Source: Brachionus manjavacas (lineage: Eukaryota; Rotifera; Eurotatoria; Ploima; Brachionidae). From it: a stretch of 64,000 bases of DNA. Shown in pieces: positions 46,106-58,213 of this stretch (within the stretch, counting starts at the first letter, position 1; every line of letters begins with the position of its first letter). Where the stretch lies: NCBI GenBank assembly GCA_019054805.1, contig JAHQIY010000001.1, forward strand, positions 6,896,501 to 6,960,500. The letters are read 5' to 3'. The notes under the pieces were generated by a model. It saw only the letters and a list, made by a program, of their open reading frames with translations. It was not told the origin of the DNA and did not search any database. Both the position numbers and the translations under genes were made by a program.

Positions 46106-47349
46106 CCCAGTGACATGCATTAACGAAAAAAAAACGAAATTTTTCGAAAAAAGCACAATTTTTCGAAAAGCTTCGAATTCTCTTCGAAAATGTTCTTATT
46201 TGTCTCGAAGAATAATTTTTTTTTTTAATGATTAAAAAAAAGAGTGAACAAAAGAGTGAACAAAATTTACAATACAAATAAAAATTTTGTTTTTAATCAG
46301 TTAGTTTAGTTTTTAATTTTTATTATTATTATTTTTATTTTTATTATTATTTTTAAATATTTTTAACTTTTTAAGATTATTTTTTTAAATTATTACTTAT
46401 TAAACTTTTTATTATTTATTTTTAATTTATATTTTATAAAATCATATAAAATAAGAGAGTTGTCTTAGAGTCCCAGATTTGTAGTCAAAGTATTTAAAAT
46501 TAAAATTTAATATATTTGTAAAATTTTTAATTTTTTCTTTCATTGACCCAACATTTTCGAATACTATTATAGTTTTATTGTTAAAAATATTTGCTTTATC
46601 TGTGACGTGTTTATAAGCCTTTCCAGATTAAAATAGTAAATAATTATTACACATCTGCTTTTAAAGACTGAATGCAAAAAAAAAATAAAAATGACAATTG
46701 AATTTTTATTTAGCAAATTAAAACAATCTTTTTGTTTAAAAAAATCTTTTGATTTTTCTATCCCAAAAAAAGAGTCATCAGTTATTTCAAAAATTCCGCT
46801 TTTTAGAAAAACATCTGTTATTTAAAATTAAGGATAATTGACTTGATTCTTTGAACAGTTTGAATTATCATACTTATGCTATTTATGATTATGATAATTA
46901 TGCTAAATAATTATCGAAAAAACAAAGGTCATGAACTCGACAGTCCTTGTTTGATTTAAACTCTTATTTACGATTGAGTAAAAAATGATTTTAGTTTATG
47001 ATTTAAAATTAAATTAGATAGTTTTCTAATCATCTAAGTCAGTCAGTCATACATTTTTGAAAAATATATTAAATTAAAAAAATTTTTTTTACACTTAGAC
47101 TTTTATAAACAAAGAAGTGTTTAGCAAGGTGATCCAACTAGATTAATTAAAAAACCAAACGATTTTTACCAATCGAGTTTGACGTGTGAATTCAATACAT
47201 AAACAAAAATCAACCTTTGATGTGAATTTCCCATTTAAGGTTAGTTTTTTATCAAAAAAAATAAATATTTTTTTAAAAGCTTTATTTATAATCTAGTAAT
47301 TTATAAATTTAAATCCTAAATTTTTTTATTATTATCTGAATTTTTAAAC

Positions 47350-49653
47350 ATGAAAAAATTTAGGAGAAACTATTTATCAATTGATTCAAAGCAAGAAATT
47401 CCGCGTTCTTCTAAATATTTATTTTCCGAGAACCCTTATCAGTCTCAAGTAATTTCTTCTAAAAGGTTTCCTCCTATAAATGAAAAGGTAAAACACGGTA
47501 AAATAGATTACCAATTATCCTATCTAGATAATGATGTTTTATTAGATCACTCAACATCAAATAAAGATGAGAATATTGATGAACCACATTTAAAACAAAT
47601 TTCTGAAAAAATCTCTAATCCTAATGAAACAATAAATATATGCGAGGAAATTTTTAAATTATACATGAAAAATAACATGACAAAATCTTCAATAGAAGAT
47701 TGTATCATTCTTATTAAAAAACTTGTCCCTGATTTAAAAATTCCTACTTCTATTGATAAAATAATAGATATTTTGGCAAATGATGAAAAATCAAAAATAA
47801 ATTATAGAAAATTTGAATTTTGCAATGGCTGCAACAAAAATTTTAAAACAAGTATAAAATTTCTAAATAAGTGTAGTGAATGTGGGAAATGTTTATCAAA
47901 ATTCTATCATCTTAATATATTAGGACAAATACGGCAAATTCTGGATTCAAAGCCTATCTTTTCAGATTTTAAAGATTCAACAATTTATGAAAAAGTTAAA
48001 TCAAAGGAAAATACTAGATTCTTTACTTTTACTTTGAACACAGATGGAATTAGTCCATACAAATCCTCTAAAACCAGCATTTGGCCAATCTATTTTGTTA
48101 TAAATGAATTGAGTTTAAAAAATAGATTTAATTTTGCAAATATTATTCTTGGTGGTTTATGGGTCGGGCCTAATAAGCCTGCATTTCCCATTTTTATTGA
48201 ACCAATTTTAAACGAGCTCAAAAGTTTAGAGCTCGGTGAGATAATGAAAGTTAATGAAAAACTAGAATTAGTCAAGTTTTTTCTTTTATTTACTGTCCTA
48301 GACAAACCAGCAAGAGCAAGTCTGCTAAATATGAAGCAGTTTAATGGTTTTTTTGGTTGTACAAAATGCTACCAACCCGGTGAGTCGTTACGTACTCAAA
48401 AAAATGGTTCAATTCATATTTACCCATTTAAATTATATAATTCAGAAGGTCCTCTTAGAAGTCGGTAAAAATATCAAAAAGATTTATCTAATTGTTTAGC
48501 AACAGGAAAAGAAGTAAGAGGAGTTAAAGGCATTTCTGCTTTAACTGGATTAAAATATTTTTATCCAATTGAAGGTACTATGATAGACTACATGCATTCA
48601 ATTTTAGAGGGAGTAGTCCGCAAATTAACAGAATATTGGTTTGATGAAAAATTTCGAAATGAAAAGTTTTCTCTCAGACCTCACCTACTAAATATAAATA
48701 AGAAAATGCTAGAAATAAGAGTGCCTCAGTTTATTCCTAGAGTTCCACGTGAAATTATTCATATCAAATATTGGAAAGCAAACGAATATCTTGCATTTGT
48801 TTTATACTACGCTCTACCTATATTTAGGGGCATCATGCAACAAGACCAACTTAACCATTTGATTAACTTAATTATCATCTTAGAAAATTTATTAAGAAAA
48901 CAAATAGATAAAAAATATCTTCCTTCAATTCAAATTTTAATCAAAGACTTTAATAAAGATATGTCTTTTTTTTATGGTCCAAATTCCATGCTTTCAGGTG
49001 TACATGAGCTTATTCATATTGTTAGTGATATTAGAAATATAGGTAACTTAAATGAATTTTGTTGTTTCCAGTATGAAAATTTTAATAGGATACTCATTCA
49101 AAATTGTAAAGGTAAGAGTTCTGTTGGAATCGAAATAATTAATTCATTTAATTCAATAAAATTGTATTATAAAATAAAAAATGACGAAATCATTCATCAA
49201 GATATACAAAGTAAGGATTTCTATTTAAAAATGAAGGTTAATAATAATAATATGATATCTTCTTATGAACATAATCAGATCTGTGACTTAGTATCAAGAA
49301 ATCATTACAACTTATTTAAAATTTACAAAAGAAATAATATTTTTTTTACATCTCTATTTAACAAGCAGACACTGAGAGGTGATTATTGTATAAAATTCAA
49401 AAAAAAATTTGGTTTTATCAAATATTTTATTTCAGATTCTAAATCAGTTTATGCAGTATGCTTCCTTATTACTAAACTTCAAAACTTATTTTTTAATCCA
49501 AAGTTTCCAAATTTAAAGTCATCAATCCATATTTGTGTCAAAACAGATTCAATTTTTTTTGCCCCAGTTTCAGAGCTAGAGAAATGTGTATATATTAATG
49601 CAAATAACACAATTTATATATCAGATTTTAGCGTCTCTCATCTGTTTAGCTGA
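47350..49653 (+). pseudogene. EnSpm/CACTA-like transposase with a single in-frame stop
   Basis: 768 codons stay in one frame from the ATG at 47350 to TGA at 49651-49653, interrupted only by TAA at 48466-48468 (codon 373). The N-terminal third is helical. A Cys pair motif lies at residues 158-178 (FCNGCNKNF...KCSECGK). The transposase core starts at about residue 228 with LNTDGISPYKSSKTSIWPIY (D232 a likely catalytic acid), then NIILGGLWVGPNKPAFPIF and FNGFFGCTKCYQPGES. After the stop come GVKGISALTGLKYFYPIEGT, MIDYMHSILEGVVRKLTEYW and GVHELIHIVSDIRN. These are landmarks of the animal EnSpm/Tnp2-type transposase family. The protein would cut and reinsert the element. The rest of the frame is undamaged, so inactivation is recent. 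Confidence 0.78.
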
Positions 49654-49730
49654 ATACAGAAATTTTAAAATCGAAATCTTTAACTACAAATTTTTCATTT
49701 TTAGCCTGATTAGAAATAATTCAACGTGAA

Positions 49731-51137
49731 ATGCCAGAAACCTATGCCATTGTGTTTTGGATTAATGGAAACAAACAGGAATTCGCTGTAATTAAGACAA
49801 ATGATATATTTTTGAATGACAAAGATGAAGAAATAGAAATAGAAGAGGATTATGAATTTAAATATAAAAAAAGAGCTTTGAAAGGAACTGTAAAATTACT
49901 AGGTACTAAAGAAGAGTGTGAGTCCGAATTAAAAAAATTTTTTCCTGACAAATCCAATTCATCAATTGGTAAAAAAACAAAAATTATAAAAAATGTCAGC
50001 AATGAGTGTACTAAAGGAGTTCAAAAAAAATCTTTAAATGATCAAAAAAATAAAATTGAGGCAAATCAGTGTTTTGAAGTACCCAGAACCCAAAAAGAAA
50101 TCGACGATCACGAAAATATTACAGACACAGAAAGAAAGTTGTCCGAAAGGGATTCTTTAATATTGGATTTAAAGAACCAACTAAGAGATGAAAAGGAAAA
50201 AATTTAAACCTGGAACAGCAAATAGAAATGTTCAAAGAATTTTCAAGTGAATTTTTGTTTATTAAAATATTATTTTTAATTTAAAGAAAGATTTAAATTT
50301 TGGATTGGTGGTATTAAACATGCCTATTTTCAACGGTTGAATTAACAAGAAAAAAATTTTTTTATAGGGTAAAATTTTTAGTTAACTTTATTGATGCTTT
50401 TTATTTAGGAAGAAAAAAGAAAAATCACATCTCTTTAGCTATTTCCATTAGAATCAAAATATTTTTGATAAGCAAAGATTTGTTTTTGAATAAAATAAAA
50501 ACAAAATAAATTTAGCAAAAATAAAAAAAAAAATAATATATAGTTTAAACTAATAAAATTAACTATTTAGAATGTTAATTTATTCATTATTTAGTCATTT
50601 TATTTAATGCACAAGTCCAAAATTAAAAGCTAAAAAAAATAAAAATTAAAAAAAAGATGATTACACAAATTTAAAATTAGATCAAACTTTGTTCAACAAT
50701 TTGACAAAGTTGTCAATTCAAGTTCTGAAATATATTGGCTCAGAAAAAGACCGTGACGAGGTAAGAAAGTTTGGAAACACTTCGGGAAAAATTCTGACAC
50801 ATGAAGACTATCCTGGAAAATTTATGAGCTTGAATTTGAATAATAGAGTAGAAATAATGATAGGTGAGCAAAAAAATCCTGAGTTTATATTTCGAACTAT
50901 GGCAAAAGCATTCGTTTCTGATGTAGATATATGGGCTAAAAGCAATGGAAAAACAATGATTGAAAAATTTACCGAGTTAAGTGCAGCTCGAGGTATTAAC
51001 AAAATTTACATTTTTATTAAACTATTCATCTAATGTTTTTTAAAGATTTCTTACGTTCAAAAAATGTCAGTCTAACTGAATCAAAATTCAAGACCGTTAT
51101 GAGAGGACTCTGCTCTGAATGTAAATCAAAAAATTAA
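49731..51137 (+). pseudogene. second transposon gene, BEN-domain-like accessory protein, with a 1-nt frameshift
   Basis: Exons 49731-50246, 50681-50992 and 51046-51137. The N-terminus (MPETYAIVFWINGNKQEFAV) resembles the small beta-domain that starts ORF2 of EnSpm-type elements. A lysine-rich linker and a coiled coil (RKLSERDSLILDLKNQLRDE) follow. The frame stops at 50205-50207 in a run of A, but one base of shift restores NLNLEQQIEMFKEF up to a GT donor that joins in phase to exon 2. Exons 2 and 3 encode a helical C-terminal domain (FIFRTMAKAFVSDVDIWAKS, SLTESKFKTVMRGLCSECKS), similar to BEN or related DNA-binding domains. It probably binds the element's ends; this is inference from the family's organisation. 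Confidence 0.6.
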
Positions 51138-51680
51138 ATAAAAAAAATTTACTTAAATATACTAAAATTTTATACTATCTTTATTTTGTATTTTTTTTTG
51201 TATTTTTTCTATTAAATTTTATACTGTTTTTTTTTTTTATATCACCCATGAGTCACTTGAAAAAAAAATTTAAAAAATTCAATTAGATTATACGATATAA
51301 AATATTATTGTAATTAATAATTTTTTTTAATTAAAAAATTTTGTAATATAATTGTATAAATGCCACTAGTTTTTACTTGTAACTTTGAATTTCGATAATT
51401 TTATTCTTTTGTTAATAAATGAATGATTTATAAATTTATTTTTTATTAGCTGAAATAATAAATATTTAAAATTATAACAAATTTTCGAAACAAAAACGAA
51501 AAAAAAATCCGAACATTATTCGGAAAATATTTTTGGTATTTTTTCAAAAATTTTTTGCGAAATCTATTCAAAAATATGTTTCGAAAAAACGACGAAAAAA
51601 TTGTCAATCTTCAACGTTTTTTTTTCGATGGCTGTTTTCGTAAAATTTTTGATTTTTTTTCGTTTTTTTAAATGACTGGG

Positions 51681-51860
51681 CACCTATTCTGACACTAAGA
51701 TCTTGTTGCAATATTATGATGTCGGTGTTACTGCGAATTTTGGCGATTAATTTAAAAGATGAGTTACAACTTCAGGAATTTCAAAAAGATAACAAAAAGT
51801 AAAGGACTCAGAACTCTGCCTTGTGGTACCCTCATTTTTTTTAATGCACCCTCATTTGTC
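51681..51860 (-). mobile_element. LINE family C reverse-transcriptase remnant, upstream half
   Basis: The minus strand reads VPQGRVLSPLLFVIFLKFLK, the reverse-transcriptase motif usually written GVPQGS.LSP.LF. After damage it continues LIAKIRSNTDIIILQQDLSV RIG up to the transposon edge. The protein continues at 46105 with WRILFHVNKCK. In intact LINEs these two stretches are separated by only a few residues, so they were contiguous before insertion. Confidence 0.72.
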
Positions 51861-52929
51861 TTAAAAATTATATTTTCCAATTATTTAAAAAAAGAGTTTT
51901 TCTCAGAAATTAAAAGAATATTCATATTAAAAGTTATAAAAGAAGATTTAAAAGAAAATAGTTTGGACCTGTTTTTAGGGTTAATAAACTTTTATCTAAT
52001 TATAGATTTATAAACTCGATTTTTTTTAATAAAGATAAAAATTTAAGTAATCATTTTTAAATTATTTTCTTCAAAAAATGTTATTAAATGTCATCAAAAG
52101 CTGAAAATTTAAGTCCTGTTTCTATCCTGAAAATTTTTTTAATAAACAAAGTAAAAAATCGAAAATTTAAAAAAACTCTTCGGCGTTTGGATCCATCCAT
52201 GAAAAAATTGCTTTAAACAATCTCTAAAGCATTCTGCTTTTAGAATTGATCAATTAAGTTTTTATATTATTTATATCTTTAGTGTTAATTTAGTGTTAAA
52301 CAAGACAATTTTTTTTTATTAAAATTAATTTCTCATGTTTAGTTTCCCTTTATTATCATTTGAAAATCAGTTTAGATATTTGGAATGAATCCCTATGGAA
52401 ATCAGAGGTGATTTTTATAAAACAGTGGTCTTAAACACTGATTTATATGTTCCAAGAGAGGTCTTTTTGCCACATTAGATTGGTACATGAGTAATGAATT
52501 GCACAATTTTTTTTTTTTTTTAATTTTTATAGACATTTTATTTTCTTGTCATATTCATGGGCATGGGACATTTTAAAAAGTAATAAATTATTGTATTTCT
52601 AAAAATTAATATGTAAAAAGCTATCTTAAAGTTGATTTTTTTCATGTTACCAAAATTTTTACAAAAAATTCCTTAGTAATTGATCTAAAGAAAAAATGCT
52701 GAATTAATATATAAAATATGTTGTAAAAAGCGGGCAACTTGAAGTTTATTATCATGATTACATAATCAAAATTTAATTGATTAAAATCTAAATAAAAATG
52801 ATGATTTAATAATGAATTTTTTTAAGTTTTACATAAATTTTTTATTAATTAAATTATAAAACAAATCTTTTTTTTTTCCATTTGATCTTTAATTGATTCT
52901 TTAAAAATAATTTGTAAACTTTAAAGATA
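51861..52929. other. A/T-rich spacer
   Basis: No gene seen. The open frame 51759-52013 (+) overlaps the antisense of the LINE and A/T runs and is not credible. Confidence 0.5.
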
Positions 52930-53910
52930 AATTTTAAAGACTCTTAATATTTGTGCCCAAAATTTTTAGTTAAAATTCAACAGAAATTGTAAAAAACCCA
53001 TTAATATATAAAAAAAAAAATTTAATTTTTTTATTTAAAATAAACATAAATAGTAAAATTACCAAAAAAAAAAATTAATTTTTCCATTTAACCTATAAAA
53101 AAAAATAATCAAAAAATTTAATTTTTTATCCTGGTACAACCGTTTGGACAATAAAAACCTCTTATTTTCTTCATTGGGGCATTACAAGTTTTACAAATAT
53201 TCTCTATTGATAAAGCTGCATCATTCGGCTTATGTCTTTTAGATGATGTTGGAGCTTGTTCAAGTTCTTTATCCGAATCTTCTTCAGATACAAGTATGGC
53301 ATTCTATTCCATCCGAATACAGCCCCCTTGTTGATGTTGTATGCACGACCTTGTTTTCTTTTTTGATCCTCGCTTTGGCTTGTTGTTTAATGGTATATCC
53401 ATGCCAATATCATTTAAGTTCATCAATTCTAAAAAAATTAAATAAATTTAAAGAAAATTTTTTTTTAATTTTAAAAAAACTTACTAAGCCTTAACAAAAT
53501 GCTTTAGAATTACAAAAATAATAATTTTTTAGCCAGTATGAAAAAGTGCACGAAGTTAGTTTCCTTTTTTTAATAAAAATACTTGTTTGAATCCACTATT
53601 TTTATAATAAATACTTGTTTGAATCCACTATTTTTATAATAAATATAATGATTAATGAATTTCAAGTCTTTTACTAATTGGACAATTACTTAATTTGATG
53701 TCAATTAAATAAATATATTAAGCTTTAATGATTTTAGTTGCAATTTATTAGTTAAAGGCGTAAATCTATTAAATGTGTTATGTTTTCATAAATTTAATTG
53801 TTTTTTTTATAATAAGTTAGGAAAAAAAGAAATTTATAAAAATTTATAGATTTTATTGATTTTTATATAGATTTGTGGTAATTTTTATAATTTTATATTT
53901 TATATTTTTA
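52930..53910 (-). mobile_element. transposase 3'-end remnant, copy 2 (MULE-like)
   Basis: The minus strand reads LNDIGMDIPLNNKPKRGSKK KTRSCIQHQQ, then, after a stop and frameshift, SEEDSDKELEQAPTSSKRHK, SIENICKTCNAPMKKIRGFY and CPNGCT. A basic linker plus CxxC...CxxxC knuckle at the end of a transposase is typical of MULE/SWIM-type elements. About 85-90% of the sequence is shared with 23755-24465, including non-coding flanks. This copy has an extra block of about 300 bp at 53460-53775 that includes a 32-bp tandem repeat. Confidence 0.5.
53581..53644. repeat. 32-bp tandem repeat, two perfect copies
   Basis: The unit ACTTGTTTGAATCCACTATT TTTATAATAAAT occurs twice head to tail without a mismatch, inside the extra block of the transposase remnant. 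It is a recent replication-slippage duplication. Confidence 0.9.
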
Positions 53911-53924
53911 AGAAAAAAGGAAAT

Positions 53925-54475
53925 CTAGAAAATAAGATAAACAAATACTTAGACGAACTAGAAAAATGGCTCTTCAAGTGGAAGATGAAAGTATCTGTTG
54001 AAAAGTCTTGCTTCATTGTCTTCACTAAATATAATTAGGAAAATATTGAATTAAAATTAAAAAAATATATGAAAATAATAAACTTAAATTTTAACTGTCT
54101 CGAATCGACTTTTTGAATTGATCGAAAGATATGTAGCGGGAGAACTGCGCCATTCTGTTCCATTTGTTATCAAGCTGGTTGATGAATATAAAGCGGGTTT
54201 TGAATCAAGGTATGTTGAACACTCAACTAAATTGTGTAATTACTATCTTATTATTTCTTCTTTCTTTCCTGAACTGTTCAATACTTAAATACTTTATACA
54301 TGTCACCTCTTACAATTTATCAATATTTAATTGTATTTTTATTATATTTTAACTTATTTTAATTTTTCTTAAATTTTTTCTTTCCATTTTTATTGAATTT
54401 TGACTTAATTTTAATTTTTATTTTATATAATTTCTTTTTTATTTTTTAATCTGAAGGAGCTTTAGCTCGGGACAT
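53925..54475 (+). mobile_element. LINE family A remnant with C-terminal protein and 3' end
   Basis: The plus strand reads NKYLDELEKWLFKWKMKVSV EKSCFIVFTK (reverse-transcriptase segment after the catalytic core). After an internal deletion it continues ELRHSVPFVIKLVDEYKAGF ESRYVEHSTKLCNYYL. The 3' end TCTGAAGGAGCTTTAGCTCG G lies at 54452-54472. The second peptide is homologous to the one at 7385-7990. Confidence 0.7.
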
Positions 54476-55995
54476 TGAAAATTTTGGCCGGTTAAGTGTC
54501 CGCTTCTACGGATCCCAACACTAAACGAGAAGCATGTTCGATGAAAGTAGACGAAACTCTACGATTATCAGATTTCGATATACCTTGGAGAAAAGAGCTA
54601 AATGGACAGAACCGACTCTAGAACAACTAAAAAACACATCGTCCACTACTGAAGTAGCACAATCGGAAAGGTTAGTTGAGAATGAAGAGCCAGCTATGCA
54701 TCATTAAAAACTATTTACCAGACATGGGTTTTCTCGGCTAATTTACTCAATACATTACTTGTTTTTCTTGACCATTATTGTATGGCTATGAAAAGAATTT
54801 TTTGCAAGACAGAAACAGTGAATATTGACGCAAAGGGTTTTTTCTACACACATGCCCAATACACAAGAGTGCAGACGCCCAAAGAAGATGTTTGAGCTTT
54901 TTTTAAAATTCTGTGGAAATTAGTAAATATCGCATTCTAGAGTTGAATGCTACAGTGTTCAATGTGGATGGTTTGGTTAAAGAAAGATTCATTAATGATT
55001 GAAAGACCCGAACCTCATCATGATTTTCCAGTATACAACGGCTGGCTTATCAATCTTATAAACCACCGAGTGATCAACAAAAAAACATATCGTGCGTATG
55101 AAGAAGGCCAGATAGTAAATTTATCATTAAAAATTTGTAAAATTGTCTTTCTCTTTCGAATAATTATAATTTTCTATTTCCTTCTTTAAAACAATTTCTT
55201 AAAGCCACTATGATTTCGTTTGACAAACAAAAAATTAAAAAGATTATCAAAATGCCCCAACACGACCGCGACCGTCAGATAAGAGTCAAAATTAATCCAA
55301 TAGCCACCCCAAGCATTCGTACGAACGTGGAGTACTAACCACGTGTCTGGCATGAATTAGATAAACTCCACAAACAGCGACAACGTTGGGATGAAGAGCC
55401 TCAATGTATTGTGGACCGAATTTAAAAATTACGGATGGGAAAGCAATCCATTACCGATTTTAGGATTCAACTCGAGGCAAAGTTCCAAGCTCTATAGTAA
55501 AATCCCGTACCCGAAGAGATCATAACCTTGTGTGACCAGAAAAGGTCAAAAACCACGGTGCTAAATCGTTGAAAAGCCAGCCTGGTAATCCGATGTTCTC
55601 GAGCACTGGTCTAGGGGTTGGAAGTTGGTATTAAGAGGCTTGAAATGACACTAGCCAAAAAACAATGCATCAACGTCAACAATCAGAATCAACCAACGAT
55701 TTAGCCGGAGCCTCAAAAATTTGTGACGATTTGAACAAAGCAAAAGAATCTCTGGAAGAGGAAAAGAGAATTCTCGTAGTTCGAAATCAAACAATTAAGG
55801 CTAAAAACGAATGTTTTTAGTTATCACTCACTGAAGCCAGTCATCAAGTTTAAGCCAAGGATCGTCAGTTACAGAGAGCCAGCAGGACAATCAATAATTA
55901 AGTGAGAGATTGGAGCAATTGAAAGAGGAGAATGCGGAATTGCATGGTTGAGTGGAGCAGGATGAACCTTTGAAGTGTACGGTTTGTCTGGAGGT
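54476..55995 (+). pseudogene. decayed higher-GC coding island with a coiled coil and a RING-like start
   Basis: Composition jumps to about 40-45% GC. Open pieces in the plus orientation include TIIRFRYTLEKRAKWTEPTL, VEISKYRILELNATVFNVDG, MPQHDRDRQIRVKINPIATP, SITDFRIQLEAKFQAL and VPEEIITLCDQKRSKTTVLN. A coiled-coil stretch, CDDLNKAKESLEEEKRILVV, comes next, and then LKCTVCLEVYTK, the first CxxC of a RING-type zinc finger, after which the island ends abruptly. Many stops and frameshifts show that it is dead. A retroelement or a captured host RING gene are both possible. I do not recognise the parent. Confidence 0.45.
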
Positions 55996-56939
55996 CTACA
56001 CTAAGCTATGTTATAACCTAAATTTAATGTTATATTAAATTTGAGTTTTAAACAGTTTCAATTTCTATTTTTCTATTTTTCAAAAATTACAGTTGTTTTG
56101 TTTTCTAGTCAAAATTTCATATTTTAATGCTTGTTTTTTCATTTATTAGTTTCAGATTCCAATTTATTTCAAATTAACAAATTTTTATTTAGAAATGATT
56201 TTTTTATTGTTTGGTCTCTCAACCATAGCATAGCTGGAGTTATTTAAATTAATACTCGTCTATGCGCAAATAGTTTAAAAAACCAAATCACGTTTATTAC
56301 ACATTCTATTGATTCGAAAATTATTAAAAATAATATTTAGATAAAAAAATAAAAAATAAATTCTTCTTCCTTCAAAATTAGTAAACAATCAAAATAACAT
56401 ATAATTTGGTGTTGATTTAGCCAAAAAAGAGACAGGAAAAGTTGGGGTAGCTAAAAAAATGGCTTGAAAAGCAGGGGATTTATGTGAAATTGTTAAAAAT
56501 TATTTTCATCTTAATACAAAAAAACATTTTTTTGAATAGATCATATAAAATACAGTATTTTTGAAACACAGTTAATACTACTTCAGTTATGATAGAGGGC
56601 TTAAAATATTTAAATAAGTATTAAAAATTTTGATAAAAATTAGAGGGCAGTTGTGATTTACAGGTAAAGATCTTCTAAGTATTCTTCTTCTTTTAGTAAA
56701 CCATGGAAAAACTAGATTTTTTAATTTTTTTAATTGCTAAAGTCTATTAAAAATTTGTAAAAAATTTGGTTCGATCAATAAAAACATATCTTTTTTACTT
56801 GTGAAAATTTTAAGCATTCTTTTTTGAACATTCGTTAAAAGGTATGTATTTTAATAGATTAAAAAAGATTATACTTAACTTAGCAGCCGCATGCAGCAAC
56901 TTAATAATTTCAATTTTTTTAATTTGAAGAATTTCCAAT
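55996..56939. other. A/T-rich spacer upstream of the tRNA gene
   Basis: No gene or repeat is recognised apart from general A/T richness. Confidence 0.5.
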
Positions 56940-56959
56940 GTCTCTATGGCGCAATCGGC

Positions 56960-56996
<37 letters not shown>

Positions 56997-57013
56997 GAAT
57001 CCACCTAGGGACG
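56940..57013 (+). tRNA. tRNA-Asn (anticodon GTT)
   Basis: A complete 74-nt cloverleaf: acceptor GTCTCTA/TAGGGAC (one T-G pair), D arm GCGC...GCGC, anticodon arm TTCGG-CTGTTAA-CCGAA with GTT at its centre, variable loop AGGTT, T arm GGTGG-TTCGAAT-CCACC and discriminator G. The internal promoter boxes A (TGGCGCAATCGG) and B (GGTTCGAATCC) are intact. A run of seven T at 57016-57022 is the RNA polymerase III terminator. There is no intron, and CCA is not encoded, as expected in animals. Confidence 0.97.
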
Positions 57014-58213
57014 AATTTTTTTGATGAAGCTTACATAAAAACAATTTTTCTTTGCCAAGTACAAGAAATTTTACCATCTTCAGTCAATCCTGATTCAATT
57101 ATGTATTATCCAGAATCTCCAAATAATGGAAGAATATCAATTAACACGAATGAACCTATCTAAGTTTCCCAACAATAATACAGAGCCATGTTATCCTATA
57201 ATTCTTTTAAAATAAAGGGAAAAAAATTTAAAAATCTTATTAGAAAAAATAGACGCAATTTTTGCTTTATTTTTAATCGAGATTTCTCTTTAAGCAAAAA
57301 ACTAACTGTATACGGCTTTATCCAAAAGGGTTTAGAATTACTCACTTTTTCTAAACAAATACTGCTCACTGAAAATATGAATTAATGCAAAAAATTAAAA
57401 AAAAATCTTTTTAGAAAAAAAAGACGCAATGTTTGCTTTGTTTTTAATTGACCTGATTTTAGTTTTTAAAATTAAATAAAAATTGAACGGAACAAAATGT
57501 AATTTTTTTTTACCTTAAATCGTTTTTCAAAAATAATAAATAATTTGTTTAACTGAACTTTTTAAGTTTATGTTAATAGCCAACAAAAAAAAATTATACA
57601 TAGGGCTCGGGTGAGTTATTTGTTTACTTAATGTGATTAAGCTGAAATATAAAAAAAATTCACAGTTATTTTTTAAATGCAAATTTATATTCAAATGCAA
57701 AAAGAAGTGCAGCTTTGGCAATTCTGGGAGACACTTCAATTTTTTTTTTAATCAATTAATAAATATAAGTGGTTAGATAATTGTACATTTTTTCATCAAA
57801 ATGAAAAGGAATCTTAATTTGGTTATTTTTAGCCAAACAATCAATAAAATTGTTGCCGGGTCAAATTGACCCTGTCGGGTTAATGGCTTAAAAAATCGTT
57901 AAATAAAAAGGTGTTAAATAATTTAATTAGATTTTAAAATTAGGGGAAAATAATTGAGAAAAAACTTTGATAAGAGGAATTTTATTGTTAGACATAAAAA
58001 GCAAAAAACAAAAAAATTTGCACAAAATTGAGATTAAATTTCTCAAGTTTTGTAAGACGCATTCAAGTTGAAAAAAATATATTAATAAACAATAAAATTT
58101 AACAATGAATTTTTATTTTAAAATAAATACATTTGATTTCGCGTTTGACAAATTTTTTACTGTTTTGACCGGACTTGATAAAAGCAATACAGCAGTTAAA
58201 TAAAATTTCAAGA
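57014..58213. other. A/T-rich spacer between tRNA-Asn and the 3' end of the MGA-like gene
   Basis: Small open frames at 57188-57385 and 57527-57739 have no coding character. At 57858-57872 GGGTCAAATTGACCC is a perfect 7-bp hairpin inside a less A/T-rich patch (TTGCCGGGTCAAATTGACCC), similar to motifs at the ends of some piggyBac-type elements. No transposase was seen. Confidence 0.45.

Larger units (their letters stand above)
46106..51680 (+). mobile_element. EnSpm/CACTA-like DNA transposon, 5.6 kb, nearly complete
   Basis: The left end CCCAGTGACATGCATTAACG followed by AAAAAAAAACGAAATTTTTC and the right end (reverse complement CCCAGTCATTTAAAAAAACG then AAAAAAAATCAAAAATTTTA) are imperfect terminal inverted repeats. 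Both are followed inward by C-G-A-A-rich subterminal repeats (TTTTCGAAAA words at 46130-46210 and 51480-51620), as is typical of CACTA-type elements. Inside lie a transposase gene (47350-49653) and a second gene (49731-51137). Each has one small disabling lesion. It interrupts an older LINE, which places its limits well. CA flanks both ends and may be a 2-bp target duplication. Confidence 0.75.

Noticed and set aside
46032-46277. 81-codon open frame (-)
   Set aside because: It crosses the junction between the LINE and the transposon end and is composed of CGAA subterminal repeats.
48466-48468. The single TAA in the transposase as evidence of a reassigned stop codon
   Set aside because: All intact genes here end in TAA, TAG or TGA and contain none internally, so the standard code applies and this is a nonsense mutation.
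57858-57872. GGGTCAAATTGACCC as the end of a piggyBac element
   Set aside because: Only one such motif is present, with no TTAA pair, no opposite end and no transposase, so it is mentioned only as a hairpin.
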